A DNA stretch of 64,000 bases. It comes from Prado023 sp963700475 (GTDB lineage: Bacteria; Actinomycetota; Actinomycetes; S36-B12; CAIYMF01). Position numbers and translations under genes: made by a program. The DNA is taken from positions 582,660 to 646,659 of the forward strand of contig CAVOXR010000009.1 of assembly GCA_963700475.1 (NCBI GenBank). Reading direction: 5' to 3'. The notes under the pieces were generated by a model. The model made no database searches. It was given only the letters and a program-made list of their open reading frames with translations, and was not told the origin of the DNA. The number at the start of each line of letters is the position of its first letter. Position 1 is the stretch's first letter. Positions 1 through 7,896 of the stretch are shown piece by piece.

Positions 1-19
1 CTCCGGGACGGAGGTGCCC

Positions 20-1161
20 ATGATCACGGCTGCGACCGAGGATCGGCGGATTCGCGCTGCCCGGATGACGAGCCTCCTGCTGGATGATCGCCCCAGAGAG
101 GAGCGCACAGTCGCGGGCGTCGTCGAATGGTTCGGTGCGATGCAGGGCCAGGACCTGGCGAGCGTGATGTGGTCCCTGGGCCTTCGGACGGGCAGGACGC
201 GCGACGAGGTCGGTGCTGCCTTCGAATCGGGGGAGATCCTGCGCACGTGGCCCATGCGGGGCACGCTGCATGTCGTCCCGGGCGCCGACGCGCGGTGGAT
301 GATCGCACATCTCGGTGCCCGTGCCCTGCGCGGCGCCGAGGCCCGCAGGCAGTTCCTCGGGCTCGCCGAGGAGGACGCCGATCGTGCGGCCGCGGTCCTG
401 CGCGACGCCCTCGGAGGCGGCCGGATCATGACCCGCGCCGAGTGCGTCTCAGCCCTCGAGGCCGAGGGCATCCCCGGCGCCGGGCAGCGCGCCTATCACC
501 TGCTCTGGTACGCCAGCCAGAAGGGCGTCACGTGCGTGGGGCCGCAACGCGGCAAGGACCAGACCTTCGTGCTGCTCGACGAGTTCGCGCCGCCGGGCCC
601 CGACCTGGACCGCCCCCGTGCTCTGGCGGTGATCGCCGAGCGCTTCGTGCGCAGCCACGCTCCCGTCAGCGCCCACGACCTGGCCCGATGGGCGGACCTC
701 ACGGTGACCGACGCTCGCGCCGGGCTTGCCGCGGCCGACGGGGTCGTCCCGCGCACGTTCGGCGGGCGTGACCTGTTCGTGACCGAGGCCCTGCTTGACG
801 ACGCCGTCGCCGGCGCCGACCCACCCCAACCCTGCCGGCCCGTGCCCTGCCCGGGTTCGACGAGTTCGTCCTCGGCTACCGCGATCGCACGGCCCAGCTC
901 GATGCCGACCACGAGAGGTTGGTCGTCCCAGGCGGCAACGGGGTCTTCGCGAACACACTCGTCCTGGACGGTCACGTCGTCGGCACCTGGCGGCGTCGGG
1001 AGCTGGCCCGGACCGTCGACATCCTCGCCAGCCCCTTCGCCCGGATCACCGCACGCGACCGCCGCCGGCTGGCGAGGTCGCTCGATGACTTCGCCCATTA
1101 CGTCGGCAAGCCCAGCCGGATCAGCTGGTCAGACGGTCCTCACGTGGTGCAGCCCACCTGA
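20..1161 (+). pseudogene. Winged-helix DNA-binding (HTH_42 / AlkZ-like) protein, frameshifted
   Basis: The reading frame that starts at ATG 20, after a GGAGG ribosome site at 10-14, gives the N-terminal two thirds of an HTH_42 family protein. The conserved C-terminal part, with LPGFDEF at 847-867 followed by the GYRDR motif and ending at the stop at 1161, is in another frame. The two parts join if one base is restored around 815-829, where there is a C-rich run. HTH_42 proteins include the DNA glycosylases AlkZ and YcaQ, but many members have no known role. The 3' end overlaps the convergent lipoprotein gene by about 22 bases. The break may be a real mutation or a homopolymer error. An upstream GTG at 14 is possible but less likely. 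Confidence 0.75.
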
Positions 1162-1559
1162 GTCGCGACCTCGTCGACACTGGTCTCGTACTCCTTCATC
1201 GCCGCCTTCACGGACACGATGGTCTCGGCCTCGGACGAGGTTGCCGTGTCAATGGCGCTGAGGTCGGCCTCGAGTTGCGCCGTCGCCGCGTTCATCTGCT
1301 CCTTGGCCTGCTCATCCTCGAGTCGCTGGGTTGTCGCTGCCAGGTTCTTGGCGTCGGCAGCCACTGCCTGCGCCTGCACGCTCAAGTCGTTGTACGAGGC
1401 ACCGGAGCCCGTCATCGAGTTGAACTCGTCGACATCCGCCTGCAGCGTCGCGAGCTCCGTGCAGAACTCCTCGTTCGCATCCCCACTGCTGTCCTGACCG
1501 CAGCCAGCAAGTCCAGCGACGAGCACCAGTCCAGCGATCACTGCAGTCGTCCTGCGCAT
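1140..1559 (-). CDS. Small secreted lipoprotein
   Basis: This is a 139-residue protein with a signal peptide ending in the lipobox LAGC (Cys20 becomes the lipidated N-terminus), so it should be anchored to the outer face of the membrane. The rest is hydrophilic and looks helical (alternating E, A, Q and L), with a cysteine near each end of the mature part (Cys33 in EEFCTEL and a C-terminal GCTT) that could form a disulfide. An AAGGAGG ribosome site lies just before the ATG. No known domain was recognised and the function is unknown. Confidence 0.85.
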   Translation of the reverse strand: MRRTTAVIAGLVLVAGLAGCGQDSSGDANEEFCTELATLQADVDEFNSMTGSGASYNDLSVQAQAVAADAKNLAATTQRLEDEQAKEQMNAATAQLEADLSAIDTATSSEAETIVSVKAAMKEYETSVDEVATQVGCTT

Positions 1560-1689
1560 GCCAGCCTCCTTGGGACCACCTCAGCATATGTGCAGCGGCC
1601 GGCCGTATGTGGGACCCGCGGACCGGTGACCCGAGCGATCCCACGGCTAGGGGCAGCCTTCCGGAGGGATCGGGCGCCGCGCCACCGAC

Positions 1690-2604
1690 TCAGGGGGGTG
1701 GGGCCATCAGATCGCCGATCCGGGCCAGACGCTCGGGCATCGTGTGCACGTCGGCCGGCTCCGGGGCACCGGACTCCACCTCGGCCCAGGTCAGCGGGGT
1801 GGCGACGTAGGGGTGTGCCCGACCGCGCGGCGAGTACGGCGTGATGGTCGTGCGCGCCGCGAGGTTCTGCCCGACGTCCACGAAGACCCGGCCCGGCCTG
1901 CGGTCCTTGGCCATCTTCAGCTCCACGAGACCGGGCAGCGCTGTCGCCAGGGCCTCGGCCATCGTGCGCGCGAGGTCCACGGCATCGCTGCTGGGGACCG
2001 GTCGCGGAAGGGGTACGTACACGTGCAGACCCTTGGACCCGCTGGCAACCGGCACCGCCGTGAAGCCCGCGCCGCCGAGGATCTCGCGCGCCACCAGGGC
2101 CACCTCCGCGCACTCCGCCAGCCCGGCGGGGGGCCCCGGGTCGAGGTCCAGCACCATGCGGTCGGCGGGTCCGGGTGTGCCGTGCAGACCGAACTTGCGG
2201 CCGATCCGCCACTGCGGCGTATGGAACTCAAGTGCGCCCTGCTGGACGAACCAGACCAGCGCGGCAGCATCCTCCGGCGCCCCGGGCAGCAGCGGATGGT
2301 CGATGTACCCCGAGTAGTCATCACCTGAGCGACGCAGGTGCACATGCCCCATCCACTCGGGGGTCCCAGGGCGCACAGCCTTCTCGAAGAAGTCCGGTTG
2401 GTCGACGCCATCGGGCCAGCGACGGCGGGTGATCGGCCGGTTCGCGAGCTGGGCCAGCATCGGCTCGCTCACCGCGAGGATGTAGGAGAGGACCTCAGCC
2501 TTGGTGGTGCCGGACTGTGGGTACAGGACCTTGTCGAGGTTCGTCAGGCGCAACCGCCGTCCGGCCACGACGGTCGGGACAGGCTCGGAGCCGGCGGGGC
2601 TCAC
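1690..2604 (-). CDS. ligD: LigD polymerase domain protein (NHEJ primase-polymerase)
   Basis: This is a 304-residue stand-alone polymerase (PrimPol) part of bacterial LigD, which fills in or adds nucleotides at broken DNA ends during non-homologous end joining. The catalytic acidic pair is D153-L-D155 (VLDLDPG), followed by SGSKGLH at 188-194 with the conserved histidine, and EFHTPQW near 126-132. The GTG start at 2604 overlaps the ligase stop as GTGA, and a GGGAG sequence precedes it inside the ligase end, so the two are translationally coupled. In mycobacteria these domains are fused with a phosphoesterase domain; here they are separate and no phosphoesterase domain was seen nearby. Confidence 0.93.
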   Translation of the reverse strand: MSPAGSEPVPTVVAGRRLRLTNLDKVLYPQSGTTKAEVLSYILAVSEPMLAQLANRPITRRRWPDGVDQPDFFEKAVRPGTPEWMGHVHLRRSGDDYSGYIDHPLLPGAPEDAAALVWFVQQGALEFHTPQWRIGRKFGLHGTPGPADRMVLDLDPGPPAGLAECAEVALVAREILGGAGFTAVPVASGSKGLHVYVPLPRPVPSSDAVDLARTMAEALATALPGLVELKMAKDRRPGRVFVDVGQNLAARTTITPYSPRGRAHPYVATPLTWAEVESGAPEPADVHTMPERLARIGDLMAPPP

Positions 2605-3614
2605 CAGGTGCTCCCGGGGAGGTCGGTGGGTGCCAGGTCCGGTCTCATCCGAGCCAGGGTGGGCTGGCGGAGCGACCCGGACTCGGTGAGCCCGAGGTGC
2701 CGGACCTCGGCGACCAGCATCGGGTCGACCCACGCGAGCCGGTCGCCGAAGCGCCGCAGGAAGGCGTGCGCGTCGGCGCTGACCCGCAGGGTCGGATCGG
2801 GTTGCGTGCGGGCGATCCCGCCAAGCACCTCGACCAGCGCCGCCGACATCCGGTCGGTCATCCCGCTGCCCACGGTGCCGAGGAACTCCCCCGTCGGATC
2901 GGCGACCGCCAGCGAGGCGACGCCGCCGCCGGACTCCGCCCGAACCCACCCCACGACCACGACGTCGGTGAGCGTCCGGTGCGGCAGCTTCACCCAGTCT
3001 CGGCTGCGGACCCCGCACTCATACCGGCTCTCGTCACGCTTGGCCATCACGCCCTCGAGTCCCTGCTCGCGGGTCGCAGCCAGCAGCGCGGCACCATCGT
3101 CGAACACTGCCGACGGCAGCCAGACCCCGCCGGTGAGCGCTGGTAGGTCGAGGGGCGCCACGTGGGAGCGCCTGCGTGTGAGGGGCTCCCGGCGGACGTC
3201 CTGCCCCTGCCAGGCCAGGACGTCGAAGACCACGAAGCGCACCGCCGCCCCGCCGCGCAGGGCGCCCTTGAACGACGGACGCCCGTCCGCGTCGAACAGG
3301 ACGCACTCCCCGTCGAGGATCGCCGGCGCAGCCAGGGGCGCCACCGCCGCGCCGAGGGACCGGGCCACGATGGAGGGGTACCTCCCCGCGAGGTCCACGC
3401 CATTGCGGCTGCGCAGTGCGACCGAGCCGTCCTCCCGCACGAGGGCAAGGGCGCGCACCCCGTCCCACTTCACCTCGAAGCTCCACCCCGGACCGGACGG
3501 CGGCGCGACCGGGTCAGGTGGGCCGGTCGCCAGCATCGGGGCAGCCGCCACCCACAGGTTCTCGACCGTCCCGGAGCCCGCCACGGCACCATGATGGCCG
3601 CGCCGGCGGCTCAT
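2601..3614 (-). CDS. ligD: ATP-dependent DNA ligase (LigD ligase domain, separate protein)
   Basis: This is a 337-residue ATP-dependent DNA ligase. The nucleotidyl-lysine is K49 in EVKWDGVR, motif III is LDGECVLFD, motif IV is EGVMAKR and a motif V-like WVKL follows; the C-terminal half fits the OB-fold domain. It should seal breaks in the Ku/LigD end-joining pathway. The ATG at 3614 was chosen because the upstream extension runs antisense through ku and is only a shadow frame; a weak GGGAAG lies upstream. It forms a two-gene operon with the polymerase protein and is divergent from ku with only 39 bases between the starts. Confidence 0.92.
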   Translation of the reverse strand: MSRRRGHHGAVAGSGTVENLWVAAAPMLATGPPDPVAPPSGPGWSFEVKWDGVRALALVREDGSVALRSRNGVDLAGRYPSIVARSLGAAVAPLAAPAILDGECVLFDADGRPSFKGALRGGAAVRFVVFDVLAWQGQDVRREPLTRRRSHVAPLDLPALTGGVWLPSAVFDDGAALLAATREQGLEGVMAKRDESRYECGVRSRDWVKLPHRTLTDVVVVGWVRAESGGGVASLAVADPTGEFLGTVGSGMTDRMSAALVEVLGGIARTQPDPTLRVSADAHAFLRRFGDRLAWVDPMLVAEVRHLGLTESGSLRQPTLARMRPDLAPTDLPGSTW

Positions 3615-3653
3615 GGCCCTGCTTCCCGGCCCCGACTGCCGCACAATGACCGG

Positions 3654-4487
3654 ATGCGCGCCATGTGGAGTGGGAACGTCGCCTTCGGGTTGGTCCACAT
3701 CCCGGTGAAGATGTACGCCGCCACCGAGGACCGCGACGTCAAGTTCCACCAGGTCCACATCGCCGACGGCGGTCGGATCAAGTACCAGCGGCAGTGCCAG
3801 ACCTGCGAGCAGACCGTCACCTACGCCGAGATCGGCAAGGGCTACGAGGACGAGACCGGTCGGAGGGTCATCGTCTCGGAGGAGGAGCTCGACGGGCTGC
3901 AGGTCCCCCACGGTCGCGACCTGGAGATCATCGAGTTCGCTCCCGCTGACCAGATCGATCCGTTGAACTTCGAGAAGGCGTACTTCCTCGAGCCGGCCAC
4001 GGGCGCCTCGAAGCCCTACGTGCTCCTGCGCCGCGCCCTGCAGGAGACCGATCGGACCGCCGTGGTCCTGATGACGATGCGCAAGCGCACCCGATTGGGC
4101 CTGCTACGCGTTCGCGACGACGTGCTGGTCCTGCAGACCATGCTCTGGCCCGACGAGGTCCGGGTGCCGGAGTTCGAGGGGATCGCCGACGAGGACATCA
4201 CGGTCCGGCCCCAGGAACTGGCCATGGCCGGCTCGCTCGTGGAGAGCCTCAGCGCGGACTTCGACGCAGGCGCCTACACCGACGAGTACCGCCAGGCCGT
4301 GCTCGACCTCGTCACGCAGAAGCTCGCCGGGGAGGACGTGATCCTGCCCAGCAGCCCGGCGGCGGCCGACGACTCCGGGACGGTCATCGACCTCATGGCG
4401 GCCCTGCAGGAGTCCGTGCGCCGCACCCAAGCAGCGAGAGCGGCCAACGAGGCAACCCACCCCGAGCCCGACGCCGGCAAGGCCTGA
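3654..4487 (+). CDS. ku: Non-homologous end-joining protein Ku
   Basis: This is a 277-residue bacterial Ku, the homodimeric ring that binds DNA double-strand ends and recruits LigD. The N-terminus MRAMWSGNVAFGLVHIPVK is typical of actinobacterial Ku, and the beta-barrel core with EIIEFAPADQIDPLNF and YVLLRRAL is intact. The C-terminal tail is short and not strongly lysine-rich. The ATG at 3654 matches the family start; a CACAAT hexamer lies six bases before it and no ribosome site is visible, so the transcript may be leaderless. The divergent layout with the two LigD genes supports a complete end-joining locus. Confidence 0.95.
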   Translation: MRAMWSGNVAFGLVHIPVKMYAATEDRDVKFHQVHIADGGRIKYQRQCQTCEQTVTYAEIGKGYEDETGRRVIVSEEELDGLQVPHGRDLEIIEFAPADQIDPLNFEKAYFLEPATGASKPYVLLRRALQETDRTAVVLMTMRKRTRLGLLRVRDDVLVLQTMLWPDEVRVPEFEGIADEDITVRPQELAMAGSLVESLSADFDAGAYTDEYRQAVLDLVTQKLAGEDVILPSSPAAADDSGTVIDLMAALQESVRRTQAARAANEATHPEPDAGKA

Positions 4488-4558
4488 CGCCCCACCCCCG
4501 CCGGCCCGTCGCCCGCGGCTCGCCGCCGCGGCCCGACTCCCGTGGCTCTGGTCTCCTC

Positions 4559-4596
4559 GTCCGGATCTCCGAGCATCCGCGCTCCGAGATCCGGAC
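4559..4596. terminator. Inverted repeat downstream of ku
   Basis: Two 16-base arms, GTCCGGATCTCCGAGC and GCTCCGAGATCCGGAC, surround a 6-base loop, with one mismatch. There is no T-run, as is common in high-GC actinobacteria. It sits between ku and the next gene in the same direction, so a transcription terminator is the simplest reading. Confidence 0.5.
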
Positions 4597-4758
4597 CAAC
4601 CCGATCCTGGGCCGCGCGAAAGCGGACAATGTCGGGCGCCAGGCGGGCGGGTGCGCCAGGGCGCGCCAGCGGTGCGTCGTCGGCGGGTGCATCGGGTCGT
4701 TCGACCCCGATGTCAGCCGGGTGGGTGACAATCAGGTGCCATCATCAGAGGGGAACCG

Positions 4759-5667
4759 TTGAGCAGCCGTACCGCGACGCCCGGAACCGGTCCGCGAGTC
4801 CGGCGTGCGCCGACCCCGGCAGGGCGCCGACGAGCCACGAGGTCGGAGGTCCGCCGCCGGCGTCTGGGCTGCGTGGGGTCGCTCGTGGTCAGCCTCGTGG
4901 CCTTCCTCGCGCTCGGCTTCGCGATCATGACCGGCACCAGCTCCCTGGGCGGCGCGCTCACCGACCCGATCGAGAGCGGACCAGCGGACATCTCGGGGAC
5001 GCCCGAGGTCGACGGTGTCGCCTGGAAGGGCGACGAGCCCACCTACGGGGTGGACCTCTCGTACCCGCAGTGCGGCCGGACCTTCCGCGACATGGACAAC
5101 GGCTACGCGATCATCGGCCTCGACGGTGGCATGCCCGATCGCCCCAACCCGTGCTTCGCCGCGCAGTGGCGCTTCGCATCGCGGCAGGCCGGAGCCGCCG
5201 TGTACGTGAACACCGCCGACAGCAACAGGGGCGATCCGATCAAGGTCGGCCGCCGGGCGGCCAAGGGCGATCTTGAGGCACTGGCGGCCGAGGGCGTACC
5301 GCCCGGTACCCCGGTGTGGTTGGACGTCGAGCTTCCTGAGGTGTGGAAGGGCTCCCAGGCCCGGCACCGCGCCGTCCTCACCGAGCACCTGCGCGTCCTG
5401 GCCGAGGCCGGCTACCCGGTGGGCATCTACTCCGCGCCGGCCCTCTGGGAGGAGATCACCGGGGGCGCTGCCGTGGACGTCCCCACGTGGGTGGGGATCG
5501 GGACGGCCACAGCCGAACGCGCAGCAGCCACATGCGAGCGCACCTCGTTCGGCGATCGCAGGCCCGCGATCGTCCAGCGGATCGGGACCGGCAGCGACGG
5601 CAAGTCGCTGGACCGGAACCTGACCTGCCCCAGCACCGACCTCGCCGGACTCATCCGACCGAACTGA
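4759..5667 (+). CDS. Membrane-anchored GH25-like (DUF1906-type) protein
   Basis: This 302-residue protein has an arginine-rich cytoplasmic start, one membrane segment at about 38-58 and an extracellular domain starting at GVDLSYPQCG (about 97-106). The pattern GVDLSYPQ, then a central PVWLDVELPE, then NRAxLxPS-like ends fits the glycoside hydrolase 25-like TIM barrel found in proteins that act on peptidoglycan, with Asp and Glu residues in the expected places. The start is TTG at 4759, supported by GAGGGG about six bases upstream. A role in cell-wall turnover is inferred; no lytic activity can be shown from sequence. Confidence 0.75.
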   Translation: MSSRTATPGTGPRVRRAPTPAGRRRATRSEVRRRRLGCVGSLVVSLVAFLALGFAIMTGTSSLGGALTDPIESGPADISGTPEVDGVAWKGDEPTYGVDLSYPQCGRTFRDMDNGYAIIGLDGGMPDRPNPCFAAQWRFASRQAGAAVYVNTADSNRGDPIKVGRRAAKGDLEALAAEGVPPGTPVWLDVELPEVWKGSQARHRAVLTEHLRVLAEAGYPVGIYSAPALWEEITGGAAVDVPTWVGIGTATAERAAATCERTSFGDRRPAIVQRIGTGSDGKSLDRNLTCPSTDLAGLIRPN

Positions 5668-5720
5668 TGCCCGCCGACACGCGATCGGCCGTCACCGGGG
5701 AGGTGCGGGCGTCGAACGGC

Positions 5721-6089
5721 TCAGGGCTGGGCGCTCGACCGCGGCAGGACCGCGGGGGCGATCCGGCACGAGTCCCCCTCGCCCGCGGGCGGCGCTGGGC
5801 GCCCGGCACGAAGGTGGTCGTACCGCGGAGACGATCGCGCCATGAGCCCGTCGACGTACCAGCAGCTGGGGATGACGGTGACCCCGGCCTCGTCGGCGGC
5901 GTCGAGGACGAACCGGGTGAGCCGGGAGGCGATCCCCTGCCCCTCGTAGGCCGGCGCGGTGACCGTGCGGTAGATCTCCCACACCCGCTCGGAGACGGCC
6001 AGCGACGCCCAACCGACCTCGACATCGCCGAGTGTGGCGACGTACGAGCTCTCGCTCACTCGGCGGATGGCGAGCTCCGGATCGGGCAT
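5721..6089 (-). CDS. Small GNAT acetyltransferase (YjdJ/NATD1-like)
   Basis: This 122-residue protein fits the short GNAT subfamily PF14542 (YjdJ/NATD1). It has the acetyl-CoA loop in APAYEGQGIASRLTRF and the family ending in which a strand (VTVIPSCWYV) is followed by a helix and SPRY. The ATG at 6089 starts the conserved region (MPDPELAIRRV); the ribosome site is weak (GTGGGTGCC just upstream). The substrate is unknown. It stands alone and is convergent with the GH25-like gene. Confidence 0.8.
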   Translation of the reverse strand: MPDPELAIRRVSESSYVATLGDVEVGWASLAVSERVWEIYRTVTAPAYEGQGIASRLTRFVLDAADEAGVTVIPSCWYVDGLMARSSPRYDHLRAGRPAPPAGEGDSCRIAPAVLPRSSAQP

Positions 6090-6496
6090 GGCACCCACGG
6101 TAGTCGCCCGAACGTGGACCCGCTCCCGGCACTCGTCAGTCCAACAGGCGGGCGATGCGCGCAGCAGCTCCGGTGCGACCACCGAGTTTGGGTCGGTTCC
6201 GCGCTGACCGCAGTGCGCATGGCTACCAGGGACGCGTTGAGCGGTGGGCACGTGGCGCACATCCGGTCACCCAGAGGTTTGCATGATCCGGCGCAGGACG
6301 GCGCCCTTGTGGCGCTTCGCAACTGAGACCGATGAGGGCGGGTGAGGGATACCGGATCCCGATGTGAGGGTCGCCACACGGGACGTCGCGACCGCCCGAC
6401 ACGCCCGAGGGCAAGCGCGACATACCCGCATGAATAGGTCGCAGACTGGTCTAGGATCGCCCCGTCAACCGATACACCTACGAAAGGAATCCCCTC
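6090..6496. other. Intergenic stretch with a possible -10 element
   Basis: No convincing gene was found on either strand. A TAGGAT hexamer at 6452-6457 is a possible -10 element for the downstream SHOCT gene, which would give a leader of roughly 35 bases that contains an AAAGGAA ribosome site. A good -35 box was not found. Confidence 0.4.
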
Positions 6497-6895
6497 ATGT
6501 GGGACTTCAACAGCACCAGCATCTGGGACGCACTGTTGTGGATGTTCGTCATCTGGATCTGGATCGCGTTCATCTTCATCTGGTTCCGCTGCGTCGTCGA
6601 CCTGTTCCGCGACCACGAAACGGGCGGCTTCGCCAAGACCATGTGGGTCCTGTTCTTCATCTTCATCCCATGGCTCGCGGTTCTGATCTACCTGATCGCC
6701 CGTGGCAAGGGCATGGGTGAGCGCCAGATGGAGGACATGGCCCAGCAGCAGGCACAGCAGGAGCAGTACATCCAGTCCGTCGCGGCCAAGACCAAGACGC
6801 CAGCCGAGCAGATCGCTGACGCCAAGGCCCTGCTCGACTCCGGGTCCATCAGCCAGGCGGAGTTCGACGCCTTGAAGGCCAAGGCCCTGGCCTAG
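6497..6895 (+). CDS. PLDc_N/SHOCT-domain membrane protein
   Basis: This 132-residue protein has two tryptophan- and isoleucine-rich membrane segments (about 10-32 and 48-68), a charged helical stretch rich in glutamine, and a C-terminal SHOCT motif (about 101-132, ADAKALLDSGSISQAEFDALK). SHOCT is a short oligomerisation motif; the overall family is common in actinobacteria and has no firm function. An AAAGGAAT ribosome site precedes the ATG. A close paralogue lies at 62752-63144, and a strong hairpin follows this gene. Confidence 0.9.
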   Translation: MWDFNSTSIWDALLWMFVIWIWIAFIFIWFRCVVDLFRDHETGGFAKTMWVLFFIFIPWLAVLIYLIARGKGMGERQMEDMAQQQAQQEQYIQSVAAKTKTPAEQIADAKALLDSGSISQAEFDALKAKALA

Positions 6896-6910
6896 ACATC
6901 CACGCACCTC

Positions 6911-6948
6911 CAGAAGGGCCCGGGACGCACATGTCCCGGGCCCTTCTG
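6911..6948. terminator. Strong symmetrical hairpin terminator
   Basis: A perfect 16-bp stem, CAGAAGGGCCCGGGAC paired with its complement, closes a six-base loop (GCACAT). It begins 15 bases after the stop of the SHOCT gene and also lies beyond the end of the opposing pxpC gene, so it may stop transcription from both sides. Confidence 0.85.
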
Positions 6949-7023
6949 CACCCCCGACGGTCATCCGGGCGATGCTCACGCCTGAGGTGAATGGATCGAT
7001 CCCGTGCTTGTGTGGCGTCGCGA

Positions 7024-7896
7024 CTACCCGCCCAGGCCCTGAACCCGGACGACGGCCGGAACGGCGGGGTCGGGAGCGTCCCCGGCGTCGATGACCTCGA
7101 GGTGCACGACCTCACCGACGCGCACGTGAGCCCAGGCGCCGAGGTCGACGGTGGCGACGACGCCGGCGATCGGGTAGCCCCCCATCGTTCCTGAATCCGG
7201 TCCGAGCAGCATCCAGTCCCCGGACGGCAGGACCTGCACGGCACCCGGAAGGACGCCCAGCGAGGGCAGGTCGGCTCGGGACTGGGCACCCTCGCCCTCC
7301 AACCTGCCCGCCGTGAGTCGCACCCCGATCCGCGAGGCCTCCAGCACGCGCACGTCGCAGGAGCCGAGACGAAGGTGCGGCCCGGGGATCACGCGCACTC
7401 CAGAGCGCCGATCCGGAGCTCGGATGAAGTCCCCGGCGGTGCCAGACGTGCAGGCCTCGGCCACGGGCAGCATGTCGCCGATCCCCACGGGCGCCGGTCC
7501 GATCGGCCCGAGGAGGCAGGTCGATCGCGACCCGAGCACTGCGGCAGGCTGGAAGCCCCCAGCCGCCGCGAGATACGCGCGGCCCTCGGCATGGATGGAT
7601 ACGCGTGCCCCCGTGGGCACGTCAAGGGCCGTCCAGGATGCGGCTGGCCGACCCTCCACCGTGACGGTCGCTCGACCAGTCACTGCGCAGGTGACGGGCC
7701 GCTCCGGCACCACCTCGATCATCCCCACCACCTCGAGGGTCGCCTGCTCGATGAACCCACCGACCAGAGCCGTCGCAGCGGCATGGGCGACCCGGTCGAA
7801 GGCTCCCGAGACCGGCACACCGCTGTCGATGTGCTGGCGTCCGGCGTCCTGGAACAGGGCCGTCCCCGACAGCCCCACCACGCGCAGGCCAGCCAT
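7024..7896 (-). CDS. pxpC: 5-oxoprolinase subunit C (biotin-dependent carboxyltransferase family)
   Basis: This 290-residue protein is the KipA/PxpC subunit of the ATP-dependent 5-oxoprolinase, which opens 5-oxo-L-proline to L-glutamate. The family start SGTALFQDAGRQ..SGVPVSGAFD is present, as are RLTAGRL-type and VLPSGDWMLLGPDSGTMGGYP motifs that are typical of the carboxyltransferase-like fold. The ATG at 7896 overlaps the stop of the fused pxpAB gene as ATGA, showing translational coupling. The same domain occurs in urea amidolyase and allophanate hydrolase, but the neighbours make 5-oxoprolinase the best reading. Confidence 0.92.
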   Translation of the reverse strand: MAGLRVVGLSGTALFQDAGRQHIDSGVPVSGAFDRVAHAAATALVGGFIEQATLEVVGMIEVVPERPVTCAVTGRATVTVEGRPAASWTALDVPTGARVSIHAEGRAYLAAAGGFQPAAVLGSRSTCLLGPIGPAPVGIGDMLPVAEACTSGTAGDFIRAPDRRSGVRVIPGPHLRLGSCDVRVLEASRIGVRLTAGRLEGEGAQSRADLPSLGVLPGAVQVLPSGDWMLLGPDSGTMGGYPIAGVVATVDLGAWAHVRVGEVVHLEVIDAGDAPDPAVPAVVRVQGLGG

